A DNA stretch of 64,000 nt from DATKAS01 sp963773315. Lineage in GTDB: Bacteria > Actinomycetota > Acidimicrobiia > Acidimicrobiales > DATKAS01. Below, in pieces: positions 1 through 7,936 of the stretch; the first letter of the stretch is position 1, and each line of letters starts with the position of its first letter. Where the stretch lies: positions 222,201 to 286,200 of the forward strand of contig CAVZAF010000010.1 of assembly GCA_963773315.1 (NCBI GenBank), written 5' to 3'. The notes beneath the pieces were generated by a model. It searched no databases, had not been told where the DNA came from, and worked only from the letters and a program-made list of their open reading frames with translations. The translations under genes and the position numbers were made by a program.

Positions 1-679
1 GATGTTCACGAGCAGGCGGGTGACACGGTCCGCCCCGATCACGGGTCGACGTGCCGCGTGGCGGTGTGGGCCACCGTCGCTGGTCAGCACGACGTCGGGA
101 TCGAGCAGGGCCATCGTCGCGGCGACGTCGCCCTGCGCGACCGCGTTGAGGAGCGCGATCGGCGAGCGACGGCGATGCGTTCACGCGACCGTGTGGCCTC
201 GACTCCTGCAGCTTGCGCCGCGCCCGCGACGCGATCTGCCGGCACGCGGCTTCGGACTTGCCGACCGTGGCCGCGATGTCGGCGAACGGCTCACCGAAGA
301 CGTCGGCGAGCAGGAACACGACCCGCTCGACCGCACTGAGCTCGTCGAGGAGCACGAGGAAGCCGAACGTGAGGGAATCGGCCATCTCGGCGCGATCGGC
401 CGGGTCGGGCTCGGTCGCGACCGGTTCGGGCAGCCACGGGCCGACGTAGTCCTCACGCTTGCGCTGTTGGGCGCGCCACGAGTCGAGCGCGAGGCGGCTC
501 ACGACGGTCGTCAACCACGCGGCGGGGCGCTCGACATCGTGCGCGGCTTGCCACCTCACCCAGGCTTCCTGCACCACGTCTTCGGCATCGACCGCGCTGC
601 CGAGGATGCGATACGCGAGCCCGAGAAGCCGAGGGCGCTCCGCCTCGAAGACATCGACCGACTGCACGGGTTCCTCCAC
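1..679 (-). CDS. sigJ: ECF RNA polymerase sigma factor, SigJ type (partial, frameshifted)
   Basis: This is a SigJ-type extracytoplasmic-function sigma factor that would direct RNA polymerase to its own promoters. It is cut by the left window edge. On the minus strand a GTG at 679 opens a sigma region 2 (RLLGLAYRILGSAVDAEDVV) and a region 4 helix-turn-helix (FADIAATVGKSEAACRQIAS). The SnoaL-like C-terminal domain typical of SigJ follows (LLDPDVVLTSDGG). The frame changes by one base near 150, in a GAGGAG stretch, between region 4 and the SnoaL-like part, probably a sequence error. The gene starts five bases after the stop of the upstream FAD oxidoreductase, so the two are likely one operon. 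Confidence 0.8.
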   Translation of the reverse strand, partial: MEEPVQSVDVFEAERPRLLGLAYRILGSAVDAEDVVQEAWVRWQAAHDVERPAAWLTTVVSRLALDSWRAQQRKREDYVGPWLPEPVATEPDPADRAEMADSLTFGFLVLLDELSAVERVVFLLADVFGEPFADIAATVGKSEAACRQIASRARRKLQESRPHGRVNASPSLADRAPQRGRAGRRRRDDGPARSRRRADQRRWPTPPRGTSTRDRGGPCHPPAREH

Positions 680-684
680 TCGCC

Positions 685-1965
685 TCAGCGTGCCGCGGCG
701 ACGGACTCGATGCACGCACGGGCCGCGGTTGCCGCCGCAGCCCCGCTCGCGATGGCTGCGTCACCCAACAGCCCGACGGGCCCGACCCAGTCGCCGGCCA
801 CGAAAAGCCGTTCGTGCCCGGGCACCGCAGCCCTCGGTCGTCCCGCGAGGCCGCCGGCCGCGGCGGTGGGGACCGTCCACGCGACGTGCATCCGGGCGAG
901 AAGCCGCTCCTCCACGATCGTGGACCCGTCGATGCCGGCCGCGGTGGCGAGCTCGTCGAGCGAGCGGCGATCGGTGACGGCGTCACGCGCTCCGTAACGC
1001 ATGAGCTGCACCACGGCGCCGCCTTCGGGAGCGAGATCGGCAGGCGGGCAGTGCGTCGACAGGTACAGCGGTTCGCTCAGACCGAACAGGACCGGACGCT
1101 CAGGCGGTCGGGTGAGCCCGAGGTCGAGGCATGCCGCGGTGACGGGGTCACCGAGGTCACCCCAGCCCGGGTCGTCGCCGAGGAGCCCGACCGCGGAAGC
1201 CGGTCCGCCGCTCGCGATGATCGCCGCGTTCGCGACTATCGGCCCGGTCGAGGTGCTGACCTCGACGTGTCCGTCGACCTCGCGCACCGACAGCGCAGTG
1301 GTCTTCCTCTCCACCGTGACGCCGCGCGCGGCGCAGACCTCGAGCAGAGCGTCGACCATCGTCTGCCACCCGCCGTCGATGTAGCGAACGCCCTCGGCGA
1401 TCGCCATCTGCATCTGGCGCACCGCGGCGTCGGCCGAGATCGGCATGACGTCGGGATCGACGTAGGTAGCGGTGCGCATCAGCATCGACACGAGCTGCCG
1501 CGCCTCGGGTTGCAGGTCGAGGGTGTCGAGCCACTGCGCGGCGCTCATCGACGCGAGCGGGGCGGAGTCGACCTTTCCGATCCCGGGAAGGAACTTCGCG
1601 ATCTGCGCCTTGCCGCGCGCCGTGAGCAGCTTGCTCGCCATGAGCTTTGTCGGTGACGCCGGCATCGGGTACACCTCGCCGCCCTCGAACAGGAACGTGT
1701 GCTTCAGCGCAGGCGGCCCACCCGTGGGATCGATGCCGAGCCCGAGCATGATCTTTCGACCGGCGCCCTGAAGGTAGACGGCGTGCGCGCCTTGGTTGAA
1801 CTTGAAGCCGTTGCGCTCGTCGGTGCGGGCGCGGCCGCCCGGCTGAGCGCCCTCGATCAGGATCACCCGGGGGCTCTGGTCCTCACTCGACTCGGCTGCG
1901 GTCGCGGCAGCGACAAGCCCGGCGAGCCCGGCTCCCACGACGACGATGTCTGTGTTTGTCTCCAT
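685..1965 (-). CDS. FAD-dependent amine-oxidase/desaturase-like oxidoreductase
   Basis: A 426-residue flavoprotein of the NAD(P)/FAD-dependent oxidoreductase superfamily, in the amine oxidase / carotenoid-desaturase-like group. The N-terminus holds the dinucleotide-binding Rossmann motif VVVGAGLAGLVAAA (about residues 8-21), and a Glu (LIEGAQPGGRARTDE) follows where FAD ribose is bound. A C-terminal GD-WV-PVGLLGDAAIASG segment matches the second FAD contact of the family. There is no signal peptide or membrane anchor, so it is cytosolic. The substrate is unknown. It lies just upstream of the SigJ-type gene and is probably co-transcribed with it. A 12-base perfect palindrome touches its start codon. 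Confidence 0.85.
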   Translation of the reverse strand: METNTDIVVVGAGLAGLVAAATAAESSEDQSPRVILIEGAQPGGRARTDERNGFKFNQGAHAVYLQGAGRKIMLGLGIDPTGGPPALKHTFLFEGGEVYPMPASPTKLMASKLLTARGKAQIAKFLPGIGKVDSAPLASMSAAQWLDTLDLQPEARQLVSMLMRTATYVDPDVMPISADAAVRQMQMAIAEGVRYIDGGWQTMVDALLEVCAARGVTVERKTTALSVREVDGHVEVSTSTGPIVANAAIIASGGPASAVGLLGDDPGWGDLGDPVTAACLDLGLTRPPERPVLFGLSEPLYLSTHCPPADLAPEGGAVVQLMRYGARDAVTDRRSLDELATAAGIDGSTIVEERLLARMHVAWTVPTAAAGGLAGRPRAAVPGHERLFVAGDWVGPVGLLGDAAIASGAAAATAARACIESVAAAR

Positions 1966-1977
1966 GTCACTAGTGAC
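1966..1977. promoter_or_regulatory. Perfect 12-bp palindrome abutting the FAD oxidoreductase start
   Basis: GTCACTAGTGAC is its own reverse complement and sits directly against the ATG at 1965 on the minus strand. A dyad here would cover the start region of the oxidoreductase-sigJ transcript and could be an operator. No regulator gene is adjacent in the window, so the binding protein is unknown. Confidence 0.35.
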
Positions 1978-2008
1978 GCATCTCGAGGTGTAGTTGTGAC
2001 AGGCGCGG

Positions 2009-3058
2009 TCAACGTTTCTTCGTGATCTGCTTCACCGACTTGTTGATCGCCCGCCACTTGCGCATCTCGGCTCGCATGGCGAGAGGGTCGCCGACCCGGT
2101 CCGAGTGGGCGAGCTCCTTCTGCAGCTTCTCGTACGAGCGCATCCGGTTCGGGTCGATCTCACCTGCGGCGACAGCCGCGCGGACCGCACAGCCGGGCTC
2201 GGTCGCGTGGGTGCAGTCTCGGAACTTGCATCGCACGGCCATCTCCTCGATGTCGGGGAAGGCAAGAGAGAGCCCCTCCTCGAACTCCAAGAGCCCGAGG
2301 CTGCGGATGCCGGGTGTGTCGATGAGCACGCCACCGCGGGGGAGGATGACAATGCTGCGAGCGGTCGTCGTATGGCGGCCGCGGCTGTCGTTGTACCGAA
2401 CCGGTCCCGTGTCGAGGAGCTGCTCGCCGAGGAGTGCGTTGGCGAGGGTGGACTTGCCAACTCCCGAGGCCCCAAGGAGCACGACAGTGCGGTTCGGCTG
2501 CGGAATGGCGACCACGTCCTCGATGCCGAGACCGGTGACAGTCGAGGTCAGGATGACGTCGACACCGTTCGAGCGGGCAGTGACCTCGGTCGCGATCTCG
2601 AGCGGATCGTCGACGAGGTCAGCTTTGGTGAGCACCACGACCGGTGTCGCGCCCGAGTCCCACGCGGCCACGAGCTCCCGCTCGACGCGGTTGAGCACGA
2701 CTCGGTCGACCCCGACGACGATGAAGACGAAGTCGATGTTGGCGGCCATCACTTGGCCATCGGGCGCCTTGCCGACGCTGCGGCGGCCGAGGACAGAACG
2801 GCGCGTGAGCACCGTCGTGACGACGAGATCGCCGTCGGGTCCTCCTTCGGCCAGCCCGACCCAGTCGCCGATGCTCGGCAACGGGTCGCCACGGGCAGCG
2901 CGCTCGTGGTCGTGAGGGGTGACGACGGTGACGCGGTCGCGATCGACGCGGGTCACCCGTCCGGGGACGGAATCGGTACCGGCTTCGTAGGAGAAGAGGG
3001 CAGCGACGCGGTCGTCCCAGCCGTAAGGGACGAGCGCGCGCGGAACAACATCAGACAA
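2009..3058 (-). CDS. rsgA: Ribosome small-subunit-dependent GTPase A
   Basis: RsgA (YjeQ) is a circularly permuted GTPase that assists late 30S maturation and checks the decoding centre. From the TTG at 3058 there are 349 residues: an N-terminal OB fold, then the permuted G motifs TKAD (about 144-147), P-loop GASGVGKS (about 196-203) and DTPG (about 247-250). The C-terminal zinc-binding set is C277, C282, H284 and C290 (CKFRDCTH...C). The TTG start is chosen because GGAGGT lies six bases upstream. A GTG at 3091 in the same frame would add 11 residues but has no ribosome-binding site. It lies downstream of smpB on the same strand. Confidence 0.93.
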   Translation of the reverse strand: MSDVVPRALVPYGWDDRVAALFSYEAGTDSVPGRVTRVDRDRVTVVTPHDHERAARGDPLPSIGDWVGLAEGGPDGDLVVTTVLTRRSVLGRRSVGKAPDGQVMAANIDFVFIVVGVDRVVLNRVERELVAAWDSGATPVVVLTKADLVDDPLEIATEVTARSNGVDVILTSTVTGLGIEDVVAIPQPNRTVVLLGASGVGKSTLANALLGEQLLDTGPVRYNDSRGRHTTTARSIVILPRGGVLIDTPGIRSLGLLEFEEGLSLAFPDIEEMAVRCKFRDCTHATEPGCAVRAAVAAGEIDPNRMRSYEKLQKELAHSDRVGDPLAMRAEMRKWRAINKSVKQITKKR

Positions 3059-3091
3059 CGGAAGACCTCCGGTGGAGGTGCTCGCCGGCAC

Positions 3092-3145
3092 TCAGGCCGC
3101 GAGCACGCGGAAGGGGAACAGGGCGGCAGCGGCTCTCGCAGTCAT
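3092..3145 (-). CDS. Possible 17-residue leader ORF between smpB and rsgA
   Basis: An ATG at 3145 is preceded by a very strong ribosome-binding site (AAAGGAGG, about 3153-3162) and reads MTARAAAALFPFRVLAA before TGA at 3094-3092. The stop abuts the alternative GTG start of rsgA at 3091. The peptide is Ala-rich and unlike known proteins. It might couple rsgA translation to upstream reading, or simply be where ribosomes load before reaching rsgA. The evidence is only the SD strength and position. Confidence 0.4.
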   Translation of the reverse strand: MTARAAAALFPFRVLAA

Positions 3146-3176
3146 CGCACAGTCCTCCTTTCGCTCGTCGCCTGTG

Positions 3177-3650
3177 TCAGGCCCCGCGATCGTAACCCTT
3201 CATCGCCCGGTCCATGTCTCTCTTTGCATCGCGGGCGGCCAGGTCCTGCCGGCGGTCGTGGCTCTTGCGGCCCTTCGCGAGCGCGAGCTCGACCTTCGCG
3301 CGGCCCTCTTTGAAGTAGAGCGACAGCGGGATGAGCGTGAGGTGGTCCTGAGCGACCTTCGCACCCAGCCGCTCGATCTCGTTGCGGTGGGCGAGGAGCT
3401 TGCGGGGCCGATCGACTGCGTGGGCGCCGAAGCCCGACGCGTGCTCGTAGGCGGCGATGTGCATGTTGTGCAGCCACAGCTCGCCACGCTCGACACGGGC
3501 ATAGGCATCGCCGAGCTGCACCTTGGCATCGCGGAGCGACTTGACCTCGCTGCCGACGAGCACGAGCCCGCACTCGATCGTGTCGAGGACGAGGTAGTCG
3601 TGGCGCGCGCGTCGGTTCGACGCGACGACCTTCACGCCCTTCGGAGCCAT
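3177..3650 (-). CDS. smpB: SsrA-binding protein SmpB
   Basis: SmpB binds tmRNA and brings it to stalled ribosomes for trans-translation. The 157-residue protein has the usual length and the family blocks: NRRARHDYLVLDTIECGLVL near the N-terminus, GSEVKSLRDAKVQLGDAYA, and a basic C-terminal tail (KGRKSHDRRQD) that enters the decoding site. No tmRNA gene was recognised in the flanking sequence. It is divergent from the JAMM gene across only 26 bases, and probably heads an operon with rsgA. Confidence 0.95.
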   Translation of the reverse strand: MAPKGVKVVASNRRARHDYLVLDTIECGLVLVGSEVKSLRDAKVQLGDAYARVERGELWLHNMHIAAYEHASGFGAHAVDRPRKLLAHRNEIERLGAKVAQDHLTLIPLSLYFKEGRAKVELALAKGRKSHDRRQDLAARDAKRDMDRAMKGYDRGA

Positions 3651-3659
3651 GGGGGGTCG

Positions 3660-3669
3660 AGGGTACTCT
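3660..3669. promoter_or_regulatory. Bidirectional promoter with overlapping -10 elements (smpB / JAMM)
   Basis: On the plus strand TACTCT (3664-3669) precedes the GTG at 3677 by seven bases. On the minus strand TACCCT (3665-3660) precedes the smpB ATG at 3650 by nine bases. The two hexamers share two bases within a near-palindrome (GAGGGTACTCTC). Both transcripts would be leaderless or nearly so. Confidence 0.5.
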
Positions 3670-3676
3670 CGACCTC

Positions 3677-4090
3677 GTGCTCCGCCTCACCCGAGCTCCC
3701 TATCTCGAGATGGTCGGCCAGGCGTACGACGAGCTGCCGAACGAAGCCTGCGGGCTGTTCGCCGGAGAGCGAGCGTCGGGCGGGCACGTGGTCGTCTTCT
3801 ATCCGTGTCGCAACGTCGCCGAGTCGTCGCGCGTGTACACGGTCGACCCGAAGGACCACTTGCGGGCCGAGCGCGACGCCGAGTCGCGCGGACTCGAGAT
3901 CATCGGTGTGATGCACAGCCACACCCACACCGACGCGTATCCGTCACCGACCGACGTCGCGCAGGCCCCCGATCCCGATTGGCACTACGTGATCGTGTCG
4001 TTGAAGCAGCCCGAGCCGGTGCTGCGTTCTTATCGCATCGTCGACGGCGAGATCACCGAGGAGCAGGTCGCCCTCGAAGGCTGGCGTTAG
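3677..4090 (+). CDS. JAMM/Mov34 family metalloprotease (M67)
   Basis: A 137-residue JAMM-domain protein with the full zinc signature: Glu23 (NEACG), then His80-x-His82, Ser90 and Asp93 (HSHTHTDAYPSPTD), matching H-x-H-x7-S-x2-D. Bacterial members of this small type remove C-terminal extensions from ubiquitin-like sulfur carrier proteins in cysteine or molybdopterin synthesis, or act as isopeptidases. No carrier protein is adjacent here, although a cysteine synthase lies about 2 kb downstream. The start is a GTG that fits a leaderless transcript. The stop overlaps the convergent amidohydrolase gene by four bases. Confidence 0.88.
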   Translation: MLRLTRAPYLEMVGQAYDELPNEACGLFAGERASGGHVVVFYPCRNVAESSRVYTVDPKDHLRAERDAESRGLEIIGVMHSHTHTDAYPSPTDVAQAPDPDWHYVIVSLKQPEPVLRSYRIVDGEITEEQVALEGWR

Positions 4091-5304
4091 GTCGCGTCGA
4101 CGACTCTCACGCCGTCCTTCCACACCTGGCTGATGCGGTCGGGCAGCTTGTCGAGCTCGAGTGGATCGGCGTCGACGACGACCAGGTCGGCGCGCTTGCC
4201 GGGCTCGAGGGTGCCGAGCTCGTCGCTCACGCCGAGCAGGTCGGCGGCGGTGCGCGTGGTTGCGACGAGCGCGTCGGTCGGTGACATCCCGCAGTCGGCC
4301 ATCAACGCGAGCTCACGCGCGTTCTGGCCGTGCGGGCAGACGCCCGAGTCGGTGCCCATCGCGACCTTGACGCCGGCCTCGATGGCTCGGCGGATCGACT
4401 CGGTGTGCACCTCGATCACCATCTCGCACTTCTTGATGAAGACGTCCGGCACCGGGATGCCCGCGTCGCGGGCGGCGAACACACCCCTCGGCGCCGACAG
4501 CGTCGGCACGAGGAACGTGCCGCGGTCGAGCATCATCTGGATCGCTTCGTCGTCGAGGTAGATGCCGTGCTCGATCGACCGGATGCCGGTGCGGATCGCC
4601 GCCTTGATGCCGTCGGTCGCCTGCGCGTGTGCCATCACGTACTTACCTGCTGCCGTCGCCTCGGCGACGAGCACTTCGAGCTCGTCGTCGCGGAAGTGGC
4701 CGTGGCGCGGATCGTCACGCGGTGAGAGCACGCCCCCTGACGTCGCGACCTTGATCACGTCGGCTCCCGCGCGGAAGAGCTCACGCACCTTCTGACGCAT
4801 CGCGTCGGGACCGTCGACGATCGCCCGCGGCATGCCCGGGTAGTCGGCACCGAGGCCGAGCTCGGCGCCGCACAGCGTCCAGCCGTCGCCATGACCGCCG
4901 GTCTGGCTGATCATCGCGATCGAGATCTGCATGCGCGGGCCCTTGATGCGACCCCGCTCGACGGCGGTCTTCACGCCGAGGTCGGCACCGGCGGCGTCGC
5001 GCACCGTTGTCACGCCTTGGCGCAGGGTCGCCTCGAGGTTGTGCACCGCGTCGTAGAAGCGCGTCGAGAACGGGGTGTTGACGCGGCGCGACACGTCCAT
5101 CAGATCGGGGCCGAACATCACGTGGGTGTGGCAATCGAAGAAGCCGGGCAGCACCCATTTGCCGCTCACGTCGGCACCCTCATCGGCATCGAGCTGTCCG
5201 GCGACCTCGATCACCTTCCCGTCCTCGATCAGCACGTCCGCGGGTGCTGCCGCGGCTCCCGTGCCGTCGAAGACCATGCCTCCGTGGAGCACCGTCCTCG
5301 TCAT
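4087..5304 (-). CDS. Amidohydrolase family protein (imidazolonepropionase/prolidase-like)
   Basis: A 405-residue metal-dependent hydrolase with the TIM-barrel amidohydrolase layout. An N-terminal beta domain is followed by the metal motif DCHTHV, then IKVATSGG with the lysine that is often carboxylated, MAHAQ and IEHG histidines, and the catalytic Asp in MGTDSG. The C-terminus LEPGKRADLVVVDADP closes the composite domain. The ATG at 5304 is preferred over an upstream in-frame GTG because family members begin close to this MTRTVLHGG block. Related enzymes hydrolyse X-Pro dipeptides, imidazolones or organophosphates. The substrate here cannot be read from sequence. Confidence 0.85.
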   Translation of the reverse strand: MTRTVLHGGMVFDGTGAAAAPADVLIEDGKVIEVAGQLDADEGADVSGKWVLPGFFDCHTHVMFGPDLMDVSRRVNTPFSTRFYDAVHNLEATLRQGVTTVRDAAGADLGVKTAVERGRIKGPRMQISIAMISQTGGHGDGWTLCGAELGLGADYPGMPRAIVDGPDAMRQKVRELFRAGADVIKVATSGGVLSPRDDPRHGHFRDDELEVLVAEATAAGKYVMAHAQATDGIKAAIRTGIRSIEHGIYLDDEAIQMMLDRGTFLVPTLSAPRGVFAARDAGIPVPDVFIKKCEMVIEVHTESIRRAIEAGVKVAMGTDSGVCPHGQNARELALMADCGMSPTDALVATTRTAADLLGVSDELGTLEPGKRADLVVVDADPLELDKLPDRISQVWKDGVRVVDAT

Positions 5305-5403
5305 GTCGCGGACGCTACCGCTCACACATCCCTCATCAGTCCCTCGCGTTCCACCCACAGATGAGCGGCACCTTCACGGTGACACGACTCTCAGGAGGTC
5401 ACC

Positions 5404-5943
5404 ATGAACCGCTCACTCGCTCGAATCGCCCTCGCGGCGTCGCTCTCGCTTGCCGCGGTCGGGCTCGCAGCAGGCACCGCGTCGGCCGACGCCAGCACCG
5501 CGACCCCCGAGGCCACGGCCGACAACACGGCGTGCGCGTCGGGTCACTGGCCGGGCTGGGTCGACGGGCGTCCGATCGGCGTGCATCCGCAGGGCGCGCA
5601 AGGCGTGTACATGTGGCACGACGGGTACGGCTGGCATCTACGGGTCACGCACAAGGGAACGGCGAAGCAGGTGTTCGAGGTCAAGATCACGGCGCCGAGC
5701 GGGCTGTACGGCGTCGAGCGCCTCACCGAGCGCGGTGACGTCCTCGTGAACGACGGCACCACGCTGCTCATGCGGTTCACGAACTACGGCGGGCTCGACG
5801 GCATCGACTTCCGGGTGCACTGCGGCCCCGGCATCACCGTGAACGCGAACGTCGACGGCGTGCAGGTGAGCCCGACTCGGGTGTTCCTCGGTCGGTTCTC
5901 CGCTCACCCCACGTCGGTGCCCTTCGCTATCGAACGGGTGTGA
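5404..5943 (+). CDS. Secreted protein of unknown function
   Basis: A 179-residue protein with a clear Sec signal peptide: basic MNRSLAR, a hydrophobic core, and an AGTASADA cleavage site near residues 25-30. The mature part is rich in Gly, Trp and Tyr (HWPGWVDGRP, YMWHDGYGWHLR) and has two cysteines, Cys43 and a later one in VHCGPG, which could form a disulfide. A strong ribosome-binding site, AGGAGGT at 5393-5399, sits four bases before the ATG. The beta-rich composition suggests a small extracellular fold, but no family is recognised. The gene stands alone, divergent from the amidohydrolase. Confidence 0.75.
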   Translation: MNRSLARIALAASLSLAAVGLAAGTASADASTATPEATADNTACASGHWPGWVDGRPIGVHPQGAQGVYMWHDGYGWHLRVTHKGTAKQVFEVKITAPSGLYGVERLTERGDVLVNDGTTLLMRFTNYGGLDGIDFRVHCGPGITVNANVDGVQVSPTRVFLGRFSAHPTSVPFAIERV

Positions 5944-5967
5944 TGAGGCGGCAGGGTCTGATGGTTC

Positions 5968-6059
5968 GGCGGCGCAATGCGCCGCCGGGCCGCGGGCCCG
6001 CCGGATTGTCGAGCGAAGCGAGCAGGAGCCGGCCGAAGCGAAGCGGAGGATGGCGACGA
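5968..6059 (+). repeat. Dispersed palindromic repeat, copy 1
   Basis: The element opens with a 19-base perfect palindrome, GGCGGCGCA-A-TGCGCCGCC (5968-5986), one more pair flanking it. Conserved blocks follow: GGGC, GATTGTCGAGCGA, AGGAGCCG, AAGCGAAGCGGAGGA and GGCGACGA. The same blocks in the same order occur at 37565-37656. Here it fills most of the gap before the cysteine synthase gene. Confidence 0.7.
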
Positions 6060-6083
6060 GGAATCGAAAGCTGACTGTCCCGG

Positions 6084-6089
6084 TAGCAT
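6084..6089 (+). promoter_or_regulatory. Candidate -10 element of cysteine synthase
   Basis: TAGCAT lies seven bases before the ATG at 6097, so transcription would start at or next to the start codon. No ribosome-binding site is seen close to the ATG, which agrees with a leaderless mRNA. Confidence 0.5.
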
Positions 6090-6096
6090 TTCGTTG

Positions 6097-7047
6097 ATGG
6101 CAGCGGTGTTCGGCTCAGTGCTCGACATGATCGGCAACACGCCGCTCGTCGATGTGAGCGCGCTGAGCCCGAACCCGCGTGTGCGCATCCTCGCCAAGAT
6201 GGAGAGCCAGAACCCGTTCGGCTCGGTGAAGGACCGCATCGCCCTCGCGATGATCGAGGCCGCCGAGAAGGACGGATCGCTCAGCCCGGGGCAGCGCATC
6301 CTCGAGCCGTCGTCGGGAAACACGGGCATCGCGCTCGCCGGCATCGCCCGCATCAAGGGCTACCCGATCACGATCGTCCTCCCCGAGAACGTGTCGGTCG
6401 AACGCCGGCAGCTGCTCGGGGTGTTCGGCGCCGAGATCGTGTCGACGCCCGGCGGTGAAGGCTCGAACGGCGCGGTGCGCCGTGCGCGGGCGATGGCCGA
6501 GGAGCATCCCGAGTGGTGCTTCCTCTACCAGTACGCCAACGACGCCAACCCCCGTGCGCACTACGAGGGCACCGGTCCCGAGATCTGGCGTGACTGCCCC
6601 GAGATCACACACTTCGTCGCCGGCCTCGGCACGAGCGGCACGTTGATGGGAGTCGGGCGCTACCTGAAGGAGCAGAACCCGGACATCAAGGTGATGGCAG
6701 TCGAGCCTCCCGTCGGTGAGGCCGTCGAGGGGCTCCGCAACCTCGACGAGGGCTTCATCCCTCCGGTCTACGAGATGTGGCACGGCACCGAGCTGCTCGA
6801 CGGCAAGCGCATCGTGCGGCCCCGCGAGTCGCTCGAGTGGACGAGGCGCATGGCCGACGTCGGCGTGTTCTCGGGCATCTCGGCCGGCGCAGCACTCGCC
6901 GGCGCGGCCCGCGTCGCCGAGCGCATCGACCACGGCGTGATCGTCTACATCGTGTGCGACGGTGGCTGGAAGTACCTGTCGACCGGCGCCTGGACCGACG
7001 ACCTCGACGAGGTCGAAGAGCGCGCGAAGAAGATCATCTACTTCTAG
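6097..7047 (+). CDS. Cysteine synthase (O-acetylserine sulfhydrylase-like)
   Basis: A 316-residue fold-type II PLP enzyme that makes cysteine from O-acetylserine (or a related activated serine) and sulfide. The PLP-binding lysine is K45 in SVKDR, the phosphate and substrate loop is SSGNTG (about 72-77), and GTSGTLMG is the glycine-rich phosphate-binding loop. IGNTPLVDV at the N-terminus is typical. There is no CBS-domain tail, so it is not a cystathionine beta-synthase of the long type. CysK and CysM subtypes cannot be separated by eye. An in-frame upstream extension runs through the repeat element and is rejected. A hairpin follows the stop. Confidence 0.92.
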   Translation: MAAVFGSVLDMIGNTPLVDVSALSPNPRVRILAKMESQNPFGSVKDRIALAMIEAAEKDGSLSPGQRILEPSSGNTGIALAGIARIKGYPITIVLPENVSVERRQLLGVFGAEIVSTPGGEGSNGAVRRARAMAEEHPEWCFLYQYANDANPRAHYEGTGPEIWRDCPEITHFVAGLGTSGTLMGVGRYLKEQNPDIKVMAVEPPVGEAVEGLRNLDEGFIPPVYEMWHGTELLDGKRIVRPRESLEWTRRMADVGVFSGISAGAALAGAARVAERIDHGVIVYIVCDGGWKYLSTGAWTDDLDEVEERAKKIIYF

Positions 7048-7054
7048 GGCCGGA

Positions 7055-7100
7055 TCTCTTGGTGAATTTCAGCTCTCTGAGATGCAGTTTCACCAAGAGA
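7055..7100. terminator. Long-loop hairpin after cysteine synthase
   Basis: TCTCTTGGTGAA (7055-7066) pairs perfectly with TTCACCAAGAGA (7089-7100) around a 22-base loop. It begins seven bases after the cysteine synthase stop and ends before the murI promoter. There is no T-tract. It is much less G+C-rich than its surroundings, so it may be a terminator or an inserted palindromic unit. Confidence 0.5.
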
Positions 7101-7114
7101 ACGTGCCGCGCCCG

Positions 7115-7120
7115 TAGCCT
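7115..7120 (+). promoter_or_regulatory. Candidate -10 element of murI
   Basis: TAGCCT ends six bases before the GTG start at 7127, fitting a leaderless murI operon transcript that starts just after the hairpin. Confidence 0.45.
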
Positions 7121-7126
7121 CGCGCG

Positions 7127-7936
7127 GTGGCCGACGACCGCCCGATCGGGATGTTCGACAGCGGGTTCGGCGGCCTCACCGTTGCTCGAGCCGTCATCGA
7201 CCTTCTCCCCGATGAGCATCTCGTCTACATCGGCGACACCGGTCGGTACCCCTACGGGCCCCGTCCGCAGCCAGAGGTGCGCGACTTCGCGCTCGAGATC
7301 GGGCGCACCCTCGTCGACACGTTCGGGGTGAAGGCCGTCGTCGTCGCGTGCAACACCGCTGCCGCGGCTGCGCTCGACGAGCTCACCGCTGCGCTGCCCG
7401 TGCCCGTCATCGGCGTCATCGAGCCAGGAGTGCGGGCGCTGATCGGAGCCACCCGAAACCAGCACGTCGGGGTCATCGGCACCGTGGGCACGATCGGATC
7501 GGGCGCGTACCAACGTGCGGTCGCGGCGACCGAGGCGCAAGTCGAGCTCACGTGCGCGGCGTGCCCGGGCTTCGTCGAGTTCGTCGAGCGAGGCGAGACG
7601 ACCGGCGATCAGGTGACCGTGCTCGCCGAGCGACTGCTCGCGCCCGTGCGTGAAGCCGACGTCGACGCGCTGCTGCTCGGCTGCACTCACTATCCCTACC
7701 TCGCTCGTACGATCAGCGACGTCCTCGGCCGCGACGTCGTCCTCGTGTCTTCTGCGGACGAGACCGCGTTCGAGGTGCGCACCGTGCTCGACGCGACGCA
7801 GCTCGCACGCCTCGCGGGGTGCGAGTCCGCGACGCATCGCTTCCTGTCGTCCGGCGACGTGCAGTGGTTCCAGGAGATCGGCCGGCGGCTCCTCGGTCCC
7901 GAGCTCGATCATGCCGAGGCGCTGTCATGGAGTTGA
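7127..7936 (+). CDS. murI: Glutamate racemase
   Basis: MurI makes D-glutamate for peptidoglycan without PLP, using two catalytic cysteines. The 269-residue protein shows the substrate motif FDSGFGG (residues 10-16), Cys75 in VACNT and Cys186 in GCTHYP, with paired acids DS and the usual length. It starts at GTG close behind a TAGCCT hexamer. Its stop overlaps the start of the next gene, and the murI / Rv1339-like / rph / rdgB order matches that of Mycobacterium tuberculosis. Confidence 0.95.
   Translation: MADDRPIGMFDSGFGGLTVARAVIDLLPDEHLVYIGDTGRYPYGPRPQPEVRDFALEIGRTLVDTFGVKAVVVACNTAAAAALDELTAALPVPVIGVIEPGVRALIGATRNQHVGVIGTVGTIGSGAYQRAVAATEAQVELTCAACPGFVEFVERGETTGDQVTVLAERLLAPVREADVDALLLGCTHYPYLARTISDVLGRDVVLVSSADETAFEVRTVLDATQLARLAGCESATHRFLSSGDVQWFQEIGRRLLGPELDHAEALSWS

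Noticed and set aside
2..997. Long open frame on the plus strand across sigJ and the FAD oxidoreductase
   Set aside because: The minus strand holds clear sigma-factor and flavoprotein motifs; the plus frame is an antisense shadow in G+C-rich coding DNA.
3091..3177. tmRNA gene next to smpB
   Set aside because: Neither the tRNA-like ends nor a tag frame can be found here.
7067..7088. CTGAGA in a hairpin loop as part of a TPP riboswitch
   Set aside because: None of the other thi-box stems or sequences is present, and no thiamine gene is near.
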